Origin: Gemmatimonadota bacterium | GTDB taxonomy: Bacteria > Gemmatimonadota > Gemmatimonadetes > Palauibacterales > Palauibacteraceae | DNA: 17,276 bases | Assembly (NCBI GenBank): GCA_029288095.1 | Contig: JARFPW010000086.1 | Location: forward strand, 1 to 17,276 | Direction of reading: 5' to 3' | Shown: piece after piece, positions 1 through 7,684 of the stretch | Layout of the letters: every line of letters starts with the position of its first letter | Position numbering within the stretch: the first letter of the stretch is position 1 | Program-made: the position numbers and the translations under genes | The notes under the pieces: generated by a model | Database searches by the model: none | Seen by the model: only the letters and a program-made list of their open reading frames with translations | Told to the model about the DNA's origin: nothing

Positions 1-1801
1 CCCGTGCCTGCAGCCGCGCGTCGTACGTTTGTTCGGGGGATTCGATGTCGAATCGGCCGTCGAAATTCAGCAGACCCCGCGGCGTTCTAAGGTCCGCGAC
101 AATTCGCAGATCATCGAGGCGACCCTGGGCGGACAGGGGTCCGCGAACCTCGCCCACCAGATCAACGTCCGGCAGCCACGGTCGCGTCGCAGCTACCGCG
201 AGTGGCTGGAAATCGAGCCGGACATCCATCGTCGATTCGCCTGGCGCCGACAGGTCAATCGTGCCGTCGCCCGTTACCGATGACACCGCTCCCGAGGGCA
301 GCCGATGATCCGTGTCGATCGTAAACGCGACTTCACGACCCGCCGTACCGTCGAGCGAGGCGATGCCGGTGGCCCGACCCGCGAACCGTGATTCGAGGCC
401 TACGGCGAGCGTCCACCGGGGCTCGAAATCCCTCATGTCCAGGGCCAGCCCTCGCATCACGCGGGGCTCGACGAGAGCTAGACCCCCGTCGACCGCGAGG
501 AAGGATGGTTCGATGGTGTCGGCCGCGGGCAGGCTCCTGAGCTCCAGATCCGCGGTCAGGTCAAGCAGGGTCACCGGCCCACGCCCGCTCAGCGGCCCGG
601 AAACGAGTCCGTCGATAAGCGACTCGCGGCCCAGGACCTCGTCGACGGTGGCCAGGCGGACGGATCTCAGGTCAAGATTCAATCCCTCGAAGCGCGGCGT
701 ATCCTCCAGGTGCAGCACGAACCCTCCGCGGATTCGTGACTCGTCGACACGGACGTCGCCCTGGTCAATTTCAGCGACCATGACTGCATCGGGACGCGTA
801 TACAGGCGCACGTCCGCTGGACCTCCTCCCCTGGTGGGCAGGGGGACCGGAAGCCACTGCAGGTCCTCGAAGCCGAGCGCGTCTGCCTGCAGGTCGAACG
901 CGAACGCGACCGGGCTCGTCGGAAGCACCCACCCCTCTCCTTCGAAGGAGCTGGTCGCTGACTCCAGCCGGTCGATGCTGATCTCGATGGAATCTCGGAG
1001 GACCGCCGCACCGTTGAACCGCTGGATATCGAGGTCCTGGGTCACGACGGCCGCTCGTGTGCGCAGCCCCTCCATTTCTATGCGAAGGGGCCGAACGGGA
1101 TCGACCAGGCGGACGAGCGGGAAGAGTCCGGACAGCGAATCGAGCCGAACGACCCGCTCGTAAGCGTCGGGTCCCGACGACTCGACACGCCACAGGGCCT
1201 CACCGCTCAATCCCCTCGCGATGTGGGCCGCCCGCGCGGATCCCGTGAGACCGGTACCCCACGGAGTTCGGACTTCGACCGTTCCCTCGCGCACGGCGAG
1301 ATCCGTCAACAGGATCCGCGTGGAACTCGGGCCGGAATCCTCGTCACCTGCAAAGATACGGTCGTGCGTCCACACGCCCGTCGAATCCTGGTGGAGAAGC
1401 AGCCGAGCCCTTGCCGCGGTGACCGCCCGGAACCGGTACGTGCCGCTGAGCAGGCTCAGCGGATTGTATTCCATCCGGACGCTGTCCAGCGCCACGAAAA
1501 CCTCACCGTCGGCACCTCTGATGACGAACCGGTCCAGGAGCACGCTCGACAGCAGGTTACCGCCAAGGATTGGCCCGACCTCGGCGTCTCCGTCGACGAT
1601 GCGATCGAGTTCGTCCTCCACGAAGGACGCCACAGCGCTCCGTCCAACGACCGTCTGCGTGAGGAGAATGGAACCCGCGGCCAGGGTCAGCGAGGAAACG
1701 CCGACGAGGAAGAGCAGAATCCGGGCGCCGATACCGAGCTTGTGGCGCACCGGACCGTGGGCAGGAGGAGCCTCCGATTCGAAGTCCTCCGGCAGGATCA
1801 T
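1..1801 (-). CDS. tamB: TamB-like (AsmA/DUF490 superfamily) translocation and assembly protein, N-terminal 600 residues, partial
   Basis: I translated this frame by hand from the ATG at 1801 to the left edge: 600 codons with no stop, so the gene continues outside the window. Residues 1-22 form a short cytoplasmic tail, about 23-48 are one hydrophobic membrane anchor, and the rest is a long periplasmic stretch of alternating beta-strand-like segments with recurring short Asp/Gly turns and no cysteine in the visible part. After the anchor comes the usual TamB/AsmA opening, a 'GGNLLSSVLLDRFVI' segment followed by a 'YNPLSLLSG' segment. Family members form a periplasm-spanning groove involved in outer-membrane protein or phospholipid transport. 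The start lies one base after the stop of the TamA-like Omp85 gene (TGA-G-ATG), the classic tamA-tamB order. The C-terminal DUF490 domain, which would settle TamB against another AsmA-like protein, is not in view. Confidence 0.82.
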   Translation of the reverse strand, partial: MILPEDFESEAPPAHGPVRHKLGIGARILLFLVGVSSLTLAAGSILLTQTVVGRSAVASFVEDELDRIVDGDAEVGPILGGNLLSSVLLDRFVIRGADGEVFVALDSVRMEYNPLSLLSGTYRFRAVTAARARLLLHQDSTGVWTHDRIFAGDEDSGPSSTRILLTDLAVREGTVEVRTPWGTGLTGSARAAHIARGLSGEALWRVESSGPDAYERVVRLDSLSGLFPLVRLVDPVRPLRIEMEGLRTRAAVVTQDLDIQRFNGAAVLRDSIEISIDRLESATSSFEGEGWVLPTSPVAFAFDLQADALGFEDLQWLPVPLPTRGGGPADVRLYTRPDAVMVAEIDQGDVRVDESRIRGGFVLHLEDTPRFEGLNLDLRSVRLATVDEVLGRESLIDGLVSGPLSGRGPVTLLDLTADLELRSLPAADTIEPSFLAVDGGLALVEPRVMRGLALDMRDFEPRWTLAVGLESRFAGRATGIASLDGTAGREVAFTIDTDHRLPSGAVSSVTGDGTIDLSAPGESTMDVRLDFQPLAVAATRPWLPDVDLVGEVRGPLSAQGRLDDLRIVADLRTPRGLLNFDGRFDIESPEQTYDARLQAR

Positions 1802-1802
1802 C

Positions 1803-3989
1803 TCAAAACGCCTCGCCGATCGATACCTGGAGCTGCAGACGCCGGGCGATCTCCAGCAGCAGGCCCGGGTCGTCGTCGGTAAACGGATCGAAGCGGATCG
1901 TACGGTTCAATTCCTGGATGTCTCCACCTTCGAGAACGGCAACGACGGGTCGGTCTGCGGGCCCTGAAGGATCGTACCCCAGATCGAGGCGCAATGGGCC
2001 GATCGGGCTCCTAAACCGGACGCCGACCCCGGGGGTGGCTGTGACGTTCGTGCGGTCGCCGAGCGTCCGCCACACCTGGCCGACATCCAGAAATCCCACC
2101 AGTGTCCACCGCTCTCCAATCGCGCTCCGCAGTTCGAGGCTCGCCTCGATGACAGCGTTTCCGCCGGCCGGCCGTTGGTCGAACGCTCGCGCGGATAGCC
2201 CGTCAACGCACGAATCCAGATCCAGGTCCGGACAATCGTCGTTGGCATCGACGACCAGCACTGTCGGACCGAGCAGGTTGGCGCCGAACCCACGCACGCT
2301 TTCCGCGCCCCCGGCGAAGAATCGTTTCCGCGGATGTATGATCTCGTCAGTCGTACCCGCCTCGAATGTCTGCGAGGGCAACGCGTCGATGGAACCAAAG
2401 CGGAGATGACCCGCGAGCACCGTAGAACTGGTCAGACGCTTGAAAGCAGCGCCATCGATGGTCGCCCGCACGTAGCGGTAGTCGGATCCAGTCACGGGTC
2501 CGGCATGCTCGAGCCCGGCTGCAACGTAGAAGCCGCGGGTCGGCGAGAACCGGTCGTCGGTCCGGTCCAGCGCCCACAACAGACCCAGGGGTGAGAGCCA
2601 GCGCTGCTCGGAAAGCACTCCGATGTCCTCGGGGTCGCAGAAGCCGAAGTTCACACAAAAGTAGATGTCCGCCGACTGGACTCCGAACGATGTCAACTCG
2701 GGACTCACCGACGCGGTAAGGGCCATGCTCGGGGTGAACCGGTGCGTGAACGCCAGTTCCCCGCCGGTACTCGTGCGGACGAACAGGTCCGGAACCGTCT
2801 CTTTTTCGCCGTAGATCGTAGCGCGCAACGAGTTCTTGCCGCCGCGAAACACCGGCTGTTCAAAAGCCGCTTCGACCCTGAAATTCAGCTCCTGAAAGAC
2901 TTCCTCCGGACTGACGTCAGTACACGGAAAGCCGCCCTGCAACTGATCGGCGAACAGGTTCGACAACCTGGACGTCAGTCGCAGCACACGACCCTGGCCC
3001 AGGAAGTTGCGATTCGTCAACCGGGCCTGCAGTTGACCGCACTCATCGGTTTCCATGCCGAACCCGATTCCGATGGTGCGCTTGGGTGCAGTCGCGACCT
3101 GGATGCGCAGGTCGATCAGCGTATCCGTGTCGGAGCGCCGCTCGGAGGTGACGCTCGCGAACCGAATCGCCTCGAGATTGTAGAGCCGGCGCTGGCTCTC
3201 GAAGATCTCACCGTCGCGGAAGATGTCGCCCGATTCAAATGACAGCAGCGACCGAATGATGTCGTCTCCGACATCGGCGGAGCCCTCGATCCTGATCTGC
3301 CCCACCCTCACCCGCGGGCCCGTCTCGATGCGAAGGGTGACCTCGGCCTGCCGCGACCCGCGTGGAACGAAGTAGTCCCGCAGAACAGTGGCATTCACGT
3401 AACCTCGAGCTCGGAGTTCCGCGGTCAGCCGACCCTCGGCAAGCGCCAGAATCGAGAGGTCGAGAGGGTCACCCACCCCGATGTCGAGGATTTCGGACTG
3501 CCGACCCGCGGAGAGTATCCCCTCGGTGCCGAGGACCGTGAATTCGTGGATCAAAGTCGGATCGCCCTCGGCGACCAGGAACGATATCCGTGCTTTTCCG
3601 TCCGCCCTGACAACCGCGGTGTCAACCGTAGCTTCCCGGTAACCTCGCTGACGATAGAACAGGTGAAGCCTGAGAAGATCGAGCGGCAGCTCCGTCTCGT
3701 CGAGGTAGCGGCGGCTGTGCGCCAATCCCCAGTCTGTGAGGGGACAGAGCGGAAGTGGAAACACGAAAGCGAACGTACGGCAGCTAGTCGCCTGCGTCAG
3801 TATCGCCTTTTCGAGATCGCCTTCGGAGAAGCTCTCGACGCCCTCGAACCTGATCTCGACCACCTCCGGCTCACCCAGCTCCTGAGCCGATCCGGGGCTT
3901 GCGGCAACAAGGGCATGCGCGACCACCGCGACGAGGAGAGCGCGCGCCGGACTCGCGCCGAGGGCGACAGCCGAATCCCGCGATCGCAT
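1803..3989 (-). CDS. tamA: Outer-membrane Omp85 protein with three POTRA domains, TamA/BamA-like
   Basis: 728 residues from the ATG at 3989. A GTG three bases upstream (3992) is in frame and overlaps the lgt stop, so either start is possible. Residues 1-35 look like a signal peptide with cleavage after 'SPGSA'. Three POTRA-like domains follow at about 43-143, 147-225 and 227-300. From about 303 to the terminal Phe728 the sequence is a 16-strand-type barrel. The Omp85 lid-loop motif VRGF is at 565-568, preceded by 'RFFAGGAES'. Three POTRAs and the tamB neighbour favour TamA, whereas the 'GGNAVIEASLEL' segment after the loop resembles BamA. Eight cysteines (70, 82, 317, 356, 445, 451, 586, 594) suggest disulfides. 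The 31-residue stretch around C70 and C82 enlarges POTRA 1 beyond the usual pattern. The role is insertion or secretion of envelope components at the outer membrane. Confidence 0.88.
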   Translation of the reverse strand: MRSRDSAVALGASPARALLVAVVAHALVAASPGSAQELGEPEVVEIRFEGVESFSEGDLEKAILTQATSCRTFAFVFPLPLCPLTDWGLAHSRRYLDETELPLDLLRLHLFYRQRGYREATVDTAVVRADGKARISFLVAEGDPTLIHEFTVLGTEGILSAGRQSEILDIGVGDPLDLSILALAEGRLTAELRARGYVNATVLRDYFVPRGSRQAEVTLRIETGPRVRVGQIRIEGSADVGDDIIRSLLSFESGDIFRDGEIFESQRRLYNLEAIRFASVTSERRSDTDTLIDLRIQVATAPKRTIGIGFGMETDECGQLQARLTNRNFLGQGRVLRLTSRLSNLFADQLQGGFPCTDVSPEEVFQELNFRVEAAFEQPVFRGGKNSLRATIYGEKETVPDLFVRTSTGGELAFTHRFTPSMALTASVSPELTSFGVQSADIYFCVNFGFCDPEDIGVLSEQRWLSPLGLLWALDRTDDRFSPTRGFYVAAGLEHAGPVTGSDYRYVRATIDGAAFKRLTSSTVLAGHLRFGSIDALPSQTFEAGTTDEIIHPRKRFFAGGAESVRGFGANLLGPTVLVVDANDDCPDLDLDSCVDGLSARAFDQRPAGGNAVIEASLELRSAIGERWTLVGFLDVGQVWRTLGDRTNVTATPGVGVRFRSPIGPLRLDLGYDPSGPADRPVVAVLEGGDIQELNRTIRFDPFTDDDPGLLLEIARRLQLQVSIGEAF

Positions 3990-4831
3990 CACGCTCGAGC
4001 CGGATCGTCGCTTCGAAGCGTCGCGGAACGTCGCATCATCCAGTACCCGATGGCGACCAGGGCGAGGCTGATGATCTGGGCCAGAGTCAGCATACCGAAG
4101 AAGCGATCGTCCTTGGCTCGGAAGAACTCAACCACGAACCTCTCGAGGCCTGCGAGGGCGATCCACAGAGAGAACAGCCAGCCGATCGGCTTTCCGCGAT
4201 ATCTCAACCGCCACAGCGCCGTGAAGATGAGCAGAGACAGACCGACCTCGTACAATTGCGTCGGGTGGACTGCGAGAACCGTCGAGTCAGTCACGGATTC
4301 GGGAATCGAGACACCGAATACCCGGCGCAGGTTGCCAGCCGTGCTCGGCGGCGACCCGTTTGGAAAAGCGATCCCCACCCAGCTGTCGGTGGGCCGGCCG
4401 TAATCGTCCCCGACGAGGAAACAGCCGAAACGTCCGATCGCATAAGCGACGGCGACGCCAGGGGCGATCGCATCGGCGATGATCCGTTTCGATTCACCCC
4501 TGCGTTGGACCTGGTAGACCATGAGGGCGGTGGCGCCGAGCAGCCCGCCATACCAGACGAGACCGGCGCGAGAAAACAGCATGCCGGACGGGTCCTGCGC
4601 GGTAAGTTCCCAATTGAGGACCACGTAGTACAGCTTCGCGCCGACGATGCCGCCGATCAACGCGCCCAGGAGCAGATCGCCGGCGAACTCCGGATCCCGT
4701 CCGAGACGCTTTAGCTCCGATCGCACGACCTGATACGCTGCCAGAAACGCAAGCGCCATCATCACGCCGAACGATGTAATCGTCAGCGTTCCGATGAGCG
4801 GGAGGTCGAGCGTGATCAGTTCCGGATACAT
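3989..4831 (-). CDS. lgt: Phosphatidylglycerol-prolipoprotein diacylglyceryl transferase
   Basis: 280-residue polytopic inner-membrane enzyme that transfers diacylglycerol from phosphatidylglycerol to the lipobox cysteine of prolipoproteins, the first step of lipoprotein maturation. About seven hydrophobic segments can be seen. Family motifs: 'GLVWYGGLLGA' at 90-100, the Lgt signature region 'GRFGCFLVGDDYGR' at 133-146 with the key Arg134, 'HPTQLYE' at 189-195, and 'RFVVEFFR' at 231-238. In the signature, the Asn found in E. coli Lgt (N146) is Cys137, a variant I recall from other phyla. The ATG is preceded by AGGGGA with a 4-nt spacer, overlapping the tsaD stop 8 nt upstream. The stop abuts the start of the Omp85 gene, so lipoprotein maturation and outer-membrane assembly genes are linked here. 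Length is normal for the family. Confidence 0.97.
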   Translation of the reverse strand: MYPELITLDLPLIGTLTITSFGVMMALAFLAAYQVVRSELKRLGRDPEFAGDLLLGALIGGIVGAKLYYVVLNWELTAQDPSGMLFSRAGLVWYGGLLGATALMVYQVQRRGESKRIIADAIAPGVAVAYAIGRFGCFLVGDDYGRPTDSWVGIAFPNGSPPSTAGNLRRVFGVSIPESVTDSTVLAVHPTQLYEVGLSLLIFTALWRLRYRGKPIGWLFSLWIALAGLERFVVEFFRAKDDRFFGMLTLAQIISLALVAIGYWMMRRSATLRSDDPARA

Positions 4832-4839
4832 GTGGTCCC

Positions 4840-5916
4840 CTAAGTTAGGTGCGGCGTCAGCCCCGGAAAGGGATAGGCCGGATCAGCGTTCAGGCTCAGA
4901 CTGGACCGCTCCCCCGCCAGCAGTCGATGTCGCGCCACGCAAGCCACCATGGCGGCGTTGTCCGTCGCCAGGCGGGGCGGGGGTGCGTGGACCTCTGCGG
5001 TGCCTGACAACTCGGTGTTGAGGCGCTCGCGGAGGTGCTGGTTCCTGGACACACCGCCGCCGAGCACGACCCGGTTGCATCCGGTGAGGTCGACCGCCCG
5101 CCGCGTCTTGGTGACCAGCACGTCGATCACGGCTTCCTGGAACTCGGCTGCCAGGTCCGGTCGAGCCTGTACGAGACGTTCGGACCCGCCCGTCGAGGTG
5201 AGCTCACCGGCCAACAATGCGGCCGCCGTCTTCAACCCGCTGAACGAGAAGTCGAGGTACGCCGAGTCCCCCGGCAAATCGGTGGACGTCAGCATCGGCC
5301 GCGGCAACCGGAACCGTCCGGGCCGACCATCCCGGGCGGTTCGCTCGATTTCCGGCCCGCCTGGGAAGCCGAGCCCAAACGTCCGTGCGACCTTGTCGAA
5401 TGCCTCGCCGACCGCGTCGTCGCGCGTCTCTCCAAGGAGTATGTAATCCCCCCACGCTCGGGAATGGAGCAGCATCGTATGCCCGCCGGACACGAGCAGG
5501 GCCACGAACGGTGGCTCCAAGCCTGGTGCGTCAAGCGAATTGGCGTACACGTGCGCCTCCATGTGATGGACACCCACCAGCGGCCGGCCCAGAGCATAGG
5601 CAAAGCCCTTCGCCCAGTTCAGACCGACCAGGAGCGCTCCGATCAGTCCCGGCCCGGCCGTGACGCCAACACCGTCAATGTCCCGTGGCCCCACCCCGGC
5701 CTCGGAGAGTGCCTCGCCGACGACATGGTCGATCTGTCGCAGATGCGCCCGGGCGGCAATTTCCGGGACGATGCCGCCAAACCGCTCGTGCGCGTCCTGA
5801 GAGAGGATCACGTGGCCCGCGAGACGTGGCCCGATCAGCACCGCAGCCGAGGTCTCGTCGCATGAGGTCTCGATTCCGAGTACCGGACCGTCCGCGAACT
5901 CGCCGGTTGCGATCAT
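4840..5916 (-). CDS. tsaD: tRNA N6-threonylcarbamoyladenosine transferase TsaD
   Basis: 358-residue ASKHA-fold protein that transfers the threonylcarbamoyl group to A37 of ANN-decoding tRNAs, working with TsaB and TsaE, neither of which is encoded here. Visible motifs: 'GIETSCDETSAA' at 14-25, the metal-binding HxxxH ('HMEAH', H118 and H122), 'LLVSGGHT' at 140-147, 'GEAFDKVAR' at 170-178, 'FSFSGLKT' at 223-230, 'LGGGVSRN' at 285-292, and the metal ligand D319 in 'ATDNAAM'. The ATG overlaps the stop of the YbbR-like gene by 4 nt (ATGA). The roughly 10 residues before the first strand are slightly longer than usual but follow from the coupled start. The enzyme is complete, and no key residue appears to be lost. 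Confidence 0.97.
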   Translation of the reverse strand: MIATGEFADGPVLGIETSCDETSAAVLIGPRLAGHVILSQDAHERFGGIVPEIAARAHLRQIDHVVGEALSEAGVGPRDIDGVGVTAGPGLIGALLVGLNWAKGFAYALGRPLVGVHHMEAHVYANSLDAPGLEPPFVALLVSGGHTMLLHSRAWGDYILLGETRDDAVGEAFDKVARTFGLGFPGGPEIERTARDGRPGRFRLPRPMLTSTDLPGDSAYLDFSFSGLKTAAALLAGELTSTGGSERLVQARPDLAAEFQEAVIDVLVTKTRRAVDLTGCNRVVLGGGVSRNQHLRERLNTELSGTAEVHAPPPRLATDNAAMVACVARHRLLAGERSSLSLNADPAYPFPGLTPHLT

Positions 5917-6836
5917 GTCCTGGGTCGCAGCGTGACCGCGGCCGGGTCCACATCCGCTGCGACCGGGCCTCCACCCTCCAGCATGATCGACAAGTCCCGC
6001 AATTCCGGTTCAGCCGGCACGACGGGCACCTCGAGAACGACCTCGGTGATCGCATCCAGCGTGGCGCTCACGATCGACGCGGCTCCGCGAACCAGGACCG
6101 TCACCGAATCCGCATCGGCCGCCACGAGGCCGGCAGCAGCGCCTTGCAGCCTGAGCGGAACGCTGCGCCGCCGGACGACGAGGGAGTCCAGGTTGACCGT
6201 GACGACCACCGAGGCGGGGAGGATGTCGACGCCCTGTACGTTCGGTGGCACCCGCACTCCGACATCGCGCATTACAGTGTTCGACAGTGCCTGCAGTTCG
6301 ACACGCCGAGTCGAGATTCGATCCAGGTCGGTGATCCACGATTCGGGGCCGTGCACCGTCACGCTGTCCGGGTCGACCAGCACCGGCGCCAGGACGGTGA
6401 ACCCGGCGGCAGGCATTGCTTGTACGTCAGGGATTACGGCGATTCGCGCGGAGACGCGACGCTCGAATCTCAGGTCGAGAGCCGCTGGCGTAATGAAGCT
6501 GGGAACGACGCCCAAATCGCGGTTGTAGGTAACCTGGTCGACCGGCAGCGGGATTCGCATGTCCGGGCCCATGACAGAGTCGATTTCGTCCGTGACGACC
6601 GGCTCTTCCATCAACAGGCCCAGGAGTTCCCGGTTGCGCCCCTGAAACGTGGTGCTGACCTCCGACGGACCTTCGACCAGCACCCAACTGGAGTCCGCTA
6701 CATCATATTCAACTCTCGTGGACACGGGTTGCGCCTGACGTTCATCGGCCGTCACGCTGATCCAGAGGAGCGCGACGATGACCAGGGCCGACAGCTTGAA
6801 GCCGAGGTTGTCCAGGAAAAAACGACGCCAGGTCAC
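5913..6836 (-). CDS. YbbR-repeat (CdaR-like) membrane-anchored protein
   Basis: 307 residues. A short basic N-terminus is followed by one membrane segment at about 12-29, within the typical 'NLGFKLSALVIVALLWISV' anchor. The rest is extracytoplasmic, with about three YbbR repeats (roughly 34-126, 130-218, 222-306), each ending in a 'V-x-V-x-V/L'-type strand. The middle repeat has the clearest signature, 'DPDSVTVHGPESWI' (155-168). In Firmicutes the YbbR protein CdaR regulates the diadenylate cyclase CdaA encoded beside it. No DAC-domain gene occurs in this window, so the role here is open. The GTG start overlaps the stop of the PASTA gene by 4 nt and its stop overlaps tsaD by 4 nt, so it sits inside a coupled chain. 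Family assignment is firm; function is not known. Confidence 0.85.
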   Translation of the reverse strand: MTWRRFFLDNLGFKLSALVIVALLWISVTADERQAQPVSTRVEYDVADSSWVLVEGPSEVSTTFQGRNRELLGLLMEEPVVTDEIDSVMGPDMRIPLPVDQVTYNRDLGVVPSFITPAALDLRFERRVSARIAVIPDVQAMPAAGFTVLAPVLVDPDSVTVHGPESWITDLDRISTRRVELQALSNTVMRDVGVRVPPNVQGVDILPASVVVTVNLDSLVVRRRSVPLRLQGAAAGLVAADADSVTVLVRGAASIVSATLDAITEVVLEVPVVPAEPELRDLSIMLEGGGPVAADVDPAAVTLRPRT

Positions 6837-7684
6837 AGCAGCTCCCGTGGTCCGTCCGGACGACCGTCGGAATCGTCGTTTATCCGGTCAGGGTCTCCGG
6901 CCACACGGAGTTCGACCGCATCACCTGCCCGCAGATTGTACCCGATGGGTGGGTACTGGCCGACGATCCGTCCCGGAGCTTCGGGAGCGTCTGCATCGAA
7001 CGAAATCGAGCCCAATTCCAATTGCGCCTCGGCCAGGATCCGCAGGGCATCGTCGATGTGCATGCCGAGCATATCGGGTACGACGACGAGAGGAGCTCCC
7101 TCGCTGATGACCAGCACGACCTGACTCGGTACCGCCAGGTCGGAGCCTGCCCCGGGAACCGTCTCTACGGCGCGCCCCGCGGCCATCGGATCCTGGCGGC
7201 GTTCGATCAAGACGTCATATCCCAGGCGCTGGAGGACGATGTCGGCCTGCCGTTCGGACAAGCCGGCTACGTCGGGCAACGTGTGGATCTCCGGGCCACG
7301 GCTGAGCGTGACCTGGACCGGTGCTCCAGGTCTGGCGAATTGACCCGGCATCGGACTCTGCGCCACGACCGCGCCTTCGGGGACCGCGCGGTGCGCGAGT
7401 CCGCCCCTTACGGTGAATTCGAGGCCGGTGGCAACGATGGTGCCGCGGGCTTCCGCTTCGGGCAATCCGACAACGTCGGGAACGCGGAGCACCGTGCTGT
7501 CCTCGGCGTTGGCTGACGTCGGAGATAGCCATAACGCGGCGATCCCGTAGCCGACGACCAGGCAGCCGAAGACGACGCCGGCGCTCACCAGCATGCGGCG
7601 TCTGCCGGGGCCGGCGGAAACGGCTTCCTCGCCGGGTCCGTTCGATCGGCGCCCACCCAAACCACGGCGTCTCTTGTAGGTCAT
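6833..7684 (-). CDS. Single-pass membrane protein with three PASTA domains, no kinase domain
   Basis: 283 residues. A basic, Gly/Arg-rich cytoplasmic tail (1-30) precedes one membrane segment (about 31-53). The outside part has three PASTA domains at about 66-130, 134-196 and 201-262, each opening with a 'V/LPDVxG'-like motif ('VPDVVGLPEAEAR', 'LPDVAGLSERQAD', 'VPDMLGMHIDDAL') and each containing a 'V..Q/T.P..G' turn. A charged tail of about 20 residues follows. PASTA domains bind peptidoglycan fragments or beta-lactams in Ser/Thr kinases and penicillin-binding proteins. Here there is neither kinase nor transpeptidase, so it may be a cell-wall sensor, scaffold or adaptor (inference). The start overlaps the rsmB stop by 4 nt (ATGA) and the stop overlaps the YbbR gene by 4 nt. 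An rsmB neighbour recalls the Firmicutes prpC-prkC location. Confidence 0.87.
   Translation of the reverse strand: MTYKRRRGLGGRRSNGPGEEAVSAGPGRRRMLVSAGVVFGCLVVGYGIAALWLSPTSANAEDSTVLRVPDVVGLPEAEARGTIVATGLEFTVRGGLAHRAVPEGAVVAQSPMPGQFARPGAPVQVTLSRGPEIHTLPDVAGLSERQADIVLQRLGYDVLIERRQDPMAAGRAVETVPGAGSDLAVPSQVVLVISEGAPLVVVPDMLGMHIDDALRILAEAQLELGSISFDADAPEAPGRIVGQYPPIGYNLRAGDAVELRVAGDPDRINDDSDGRPDGPRELL

Noticed and set aside
312..1163. Plus-strand open frame of 283 codons near the left edge
   Set aside because: It is Ser/Arg/Thr-rich and lies antisense to the TamB-like gene, whose 600-codon frame is uninterrupted and has an anchor plus family-like pattern.
5685..7124. Plus-strand open frame of 479 codons
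   Set aside because: It crosses tsaD, the YbbR gene and the PASTA gene on the opposite strand, is rich in Arg, Gly and His with no recognisable motif, and is explained by GC-rich third positions of the real genes.
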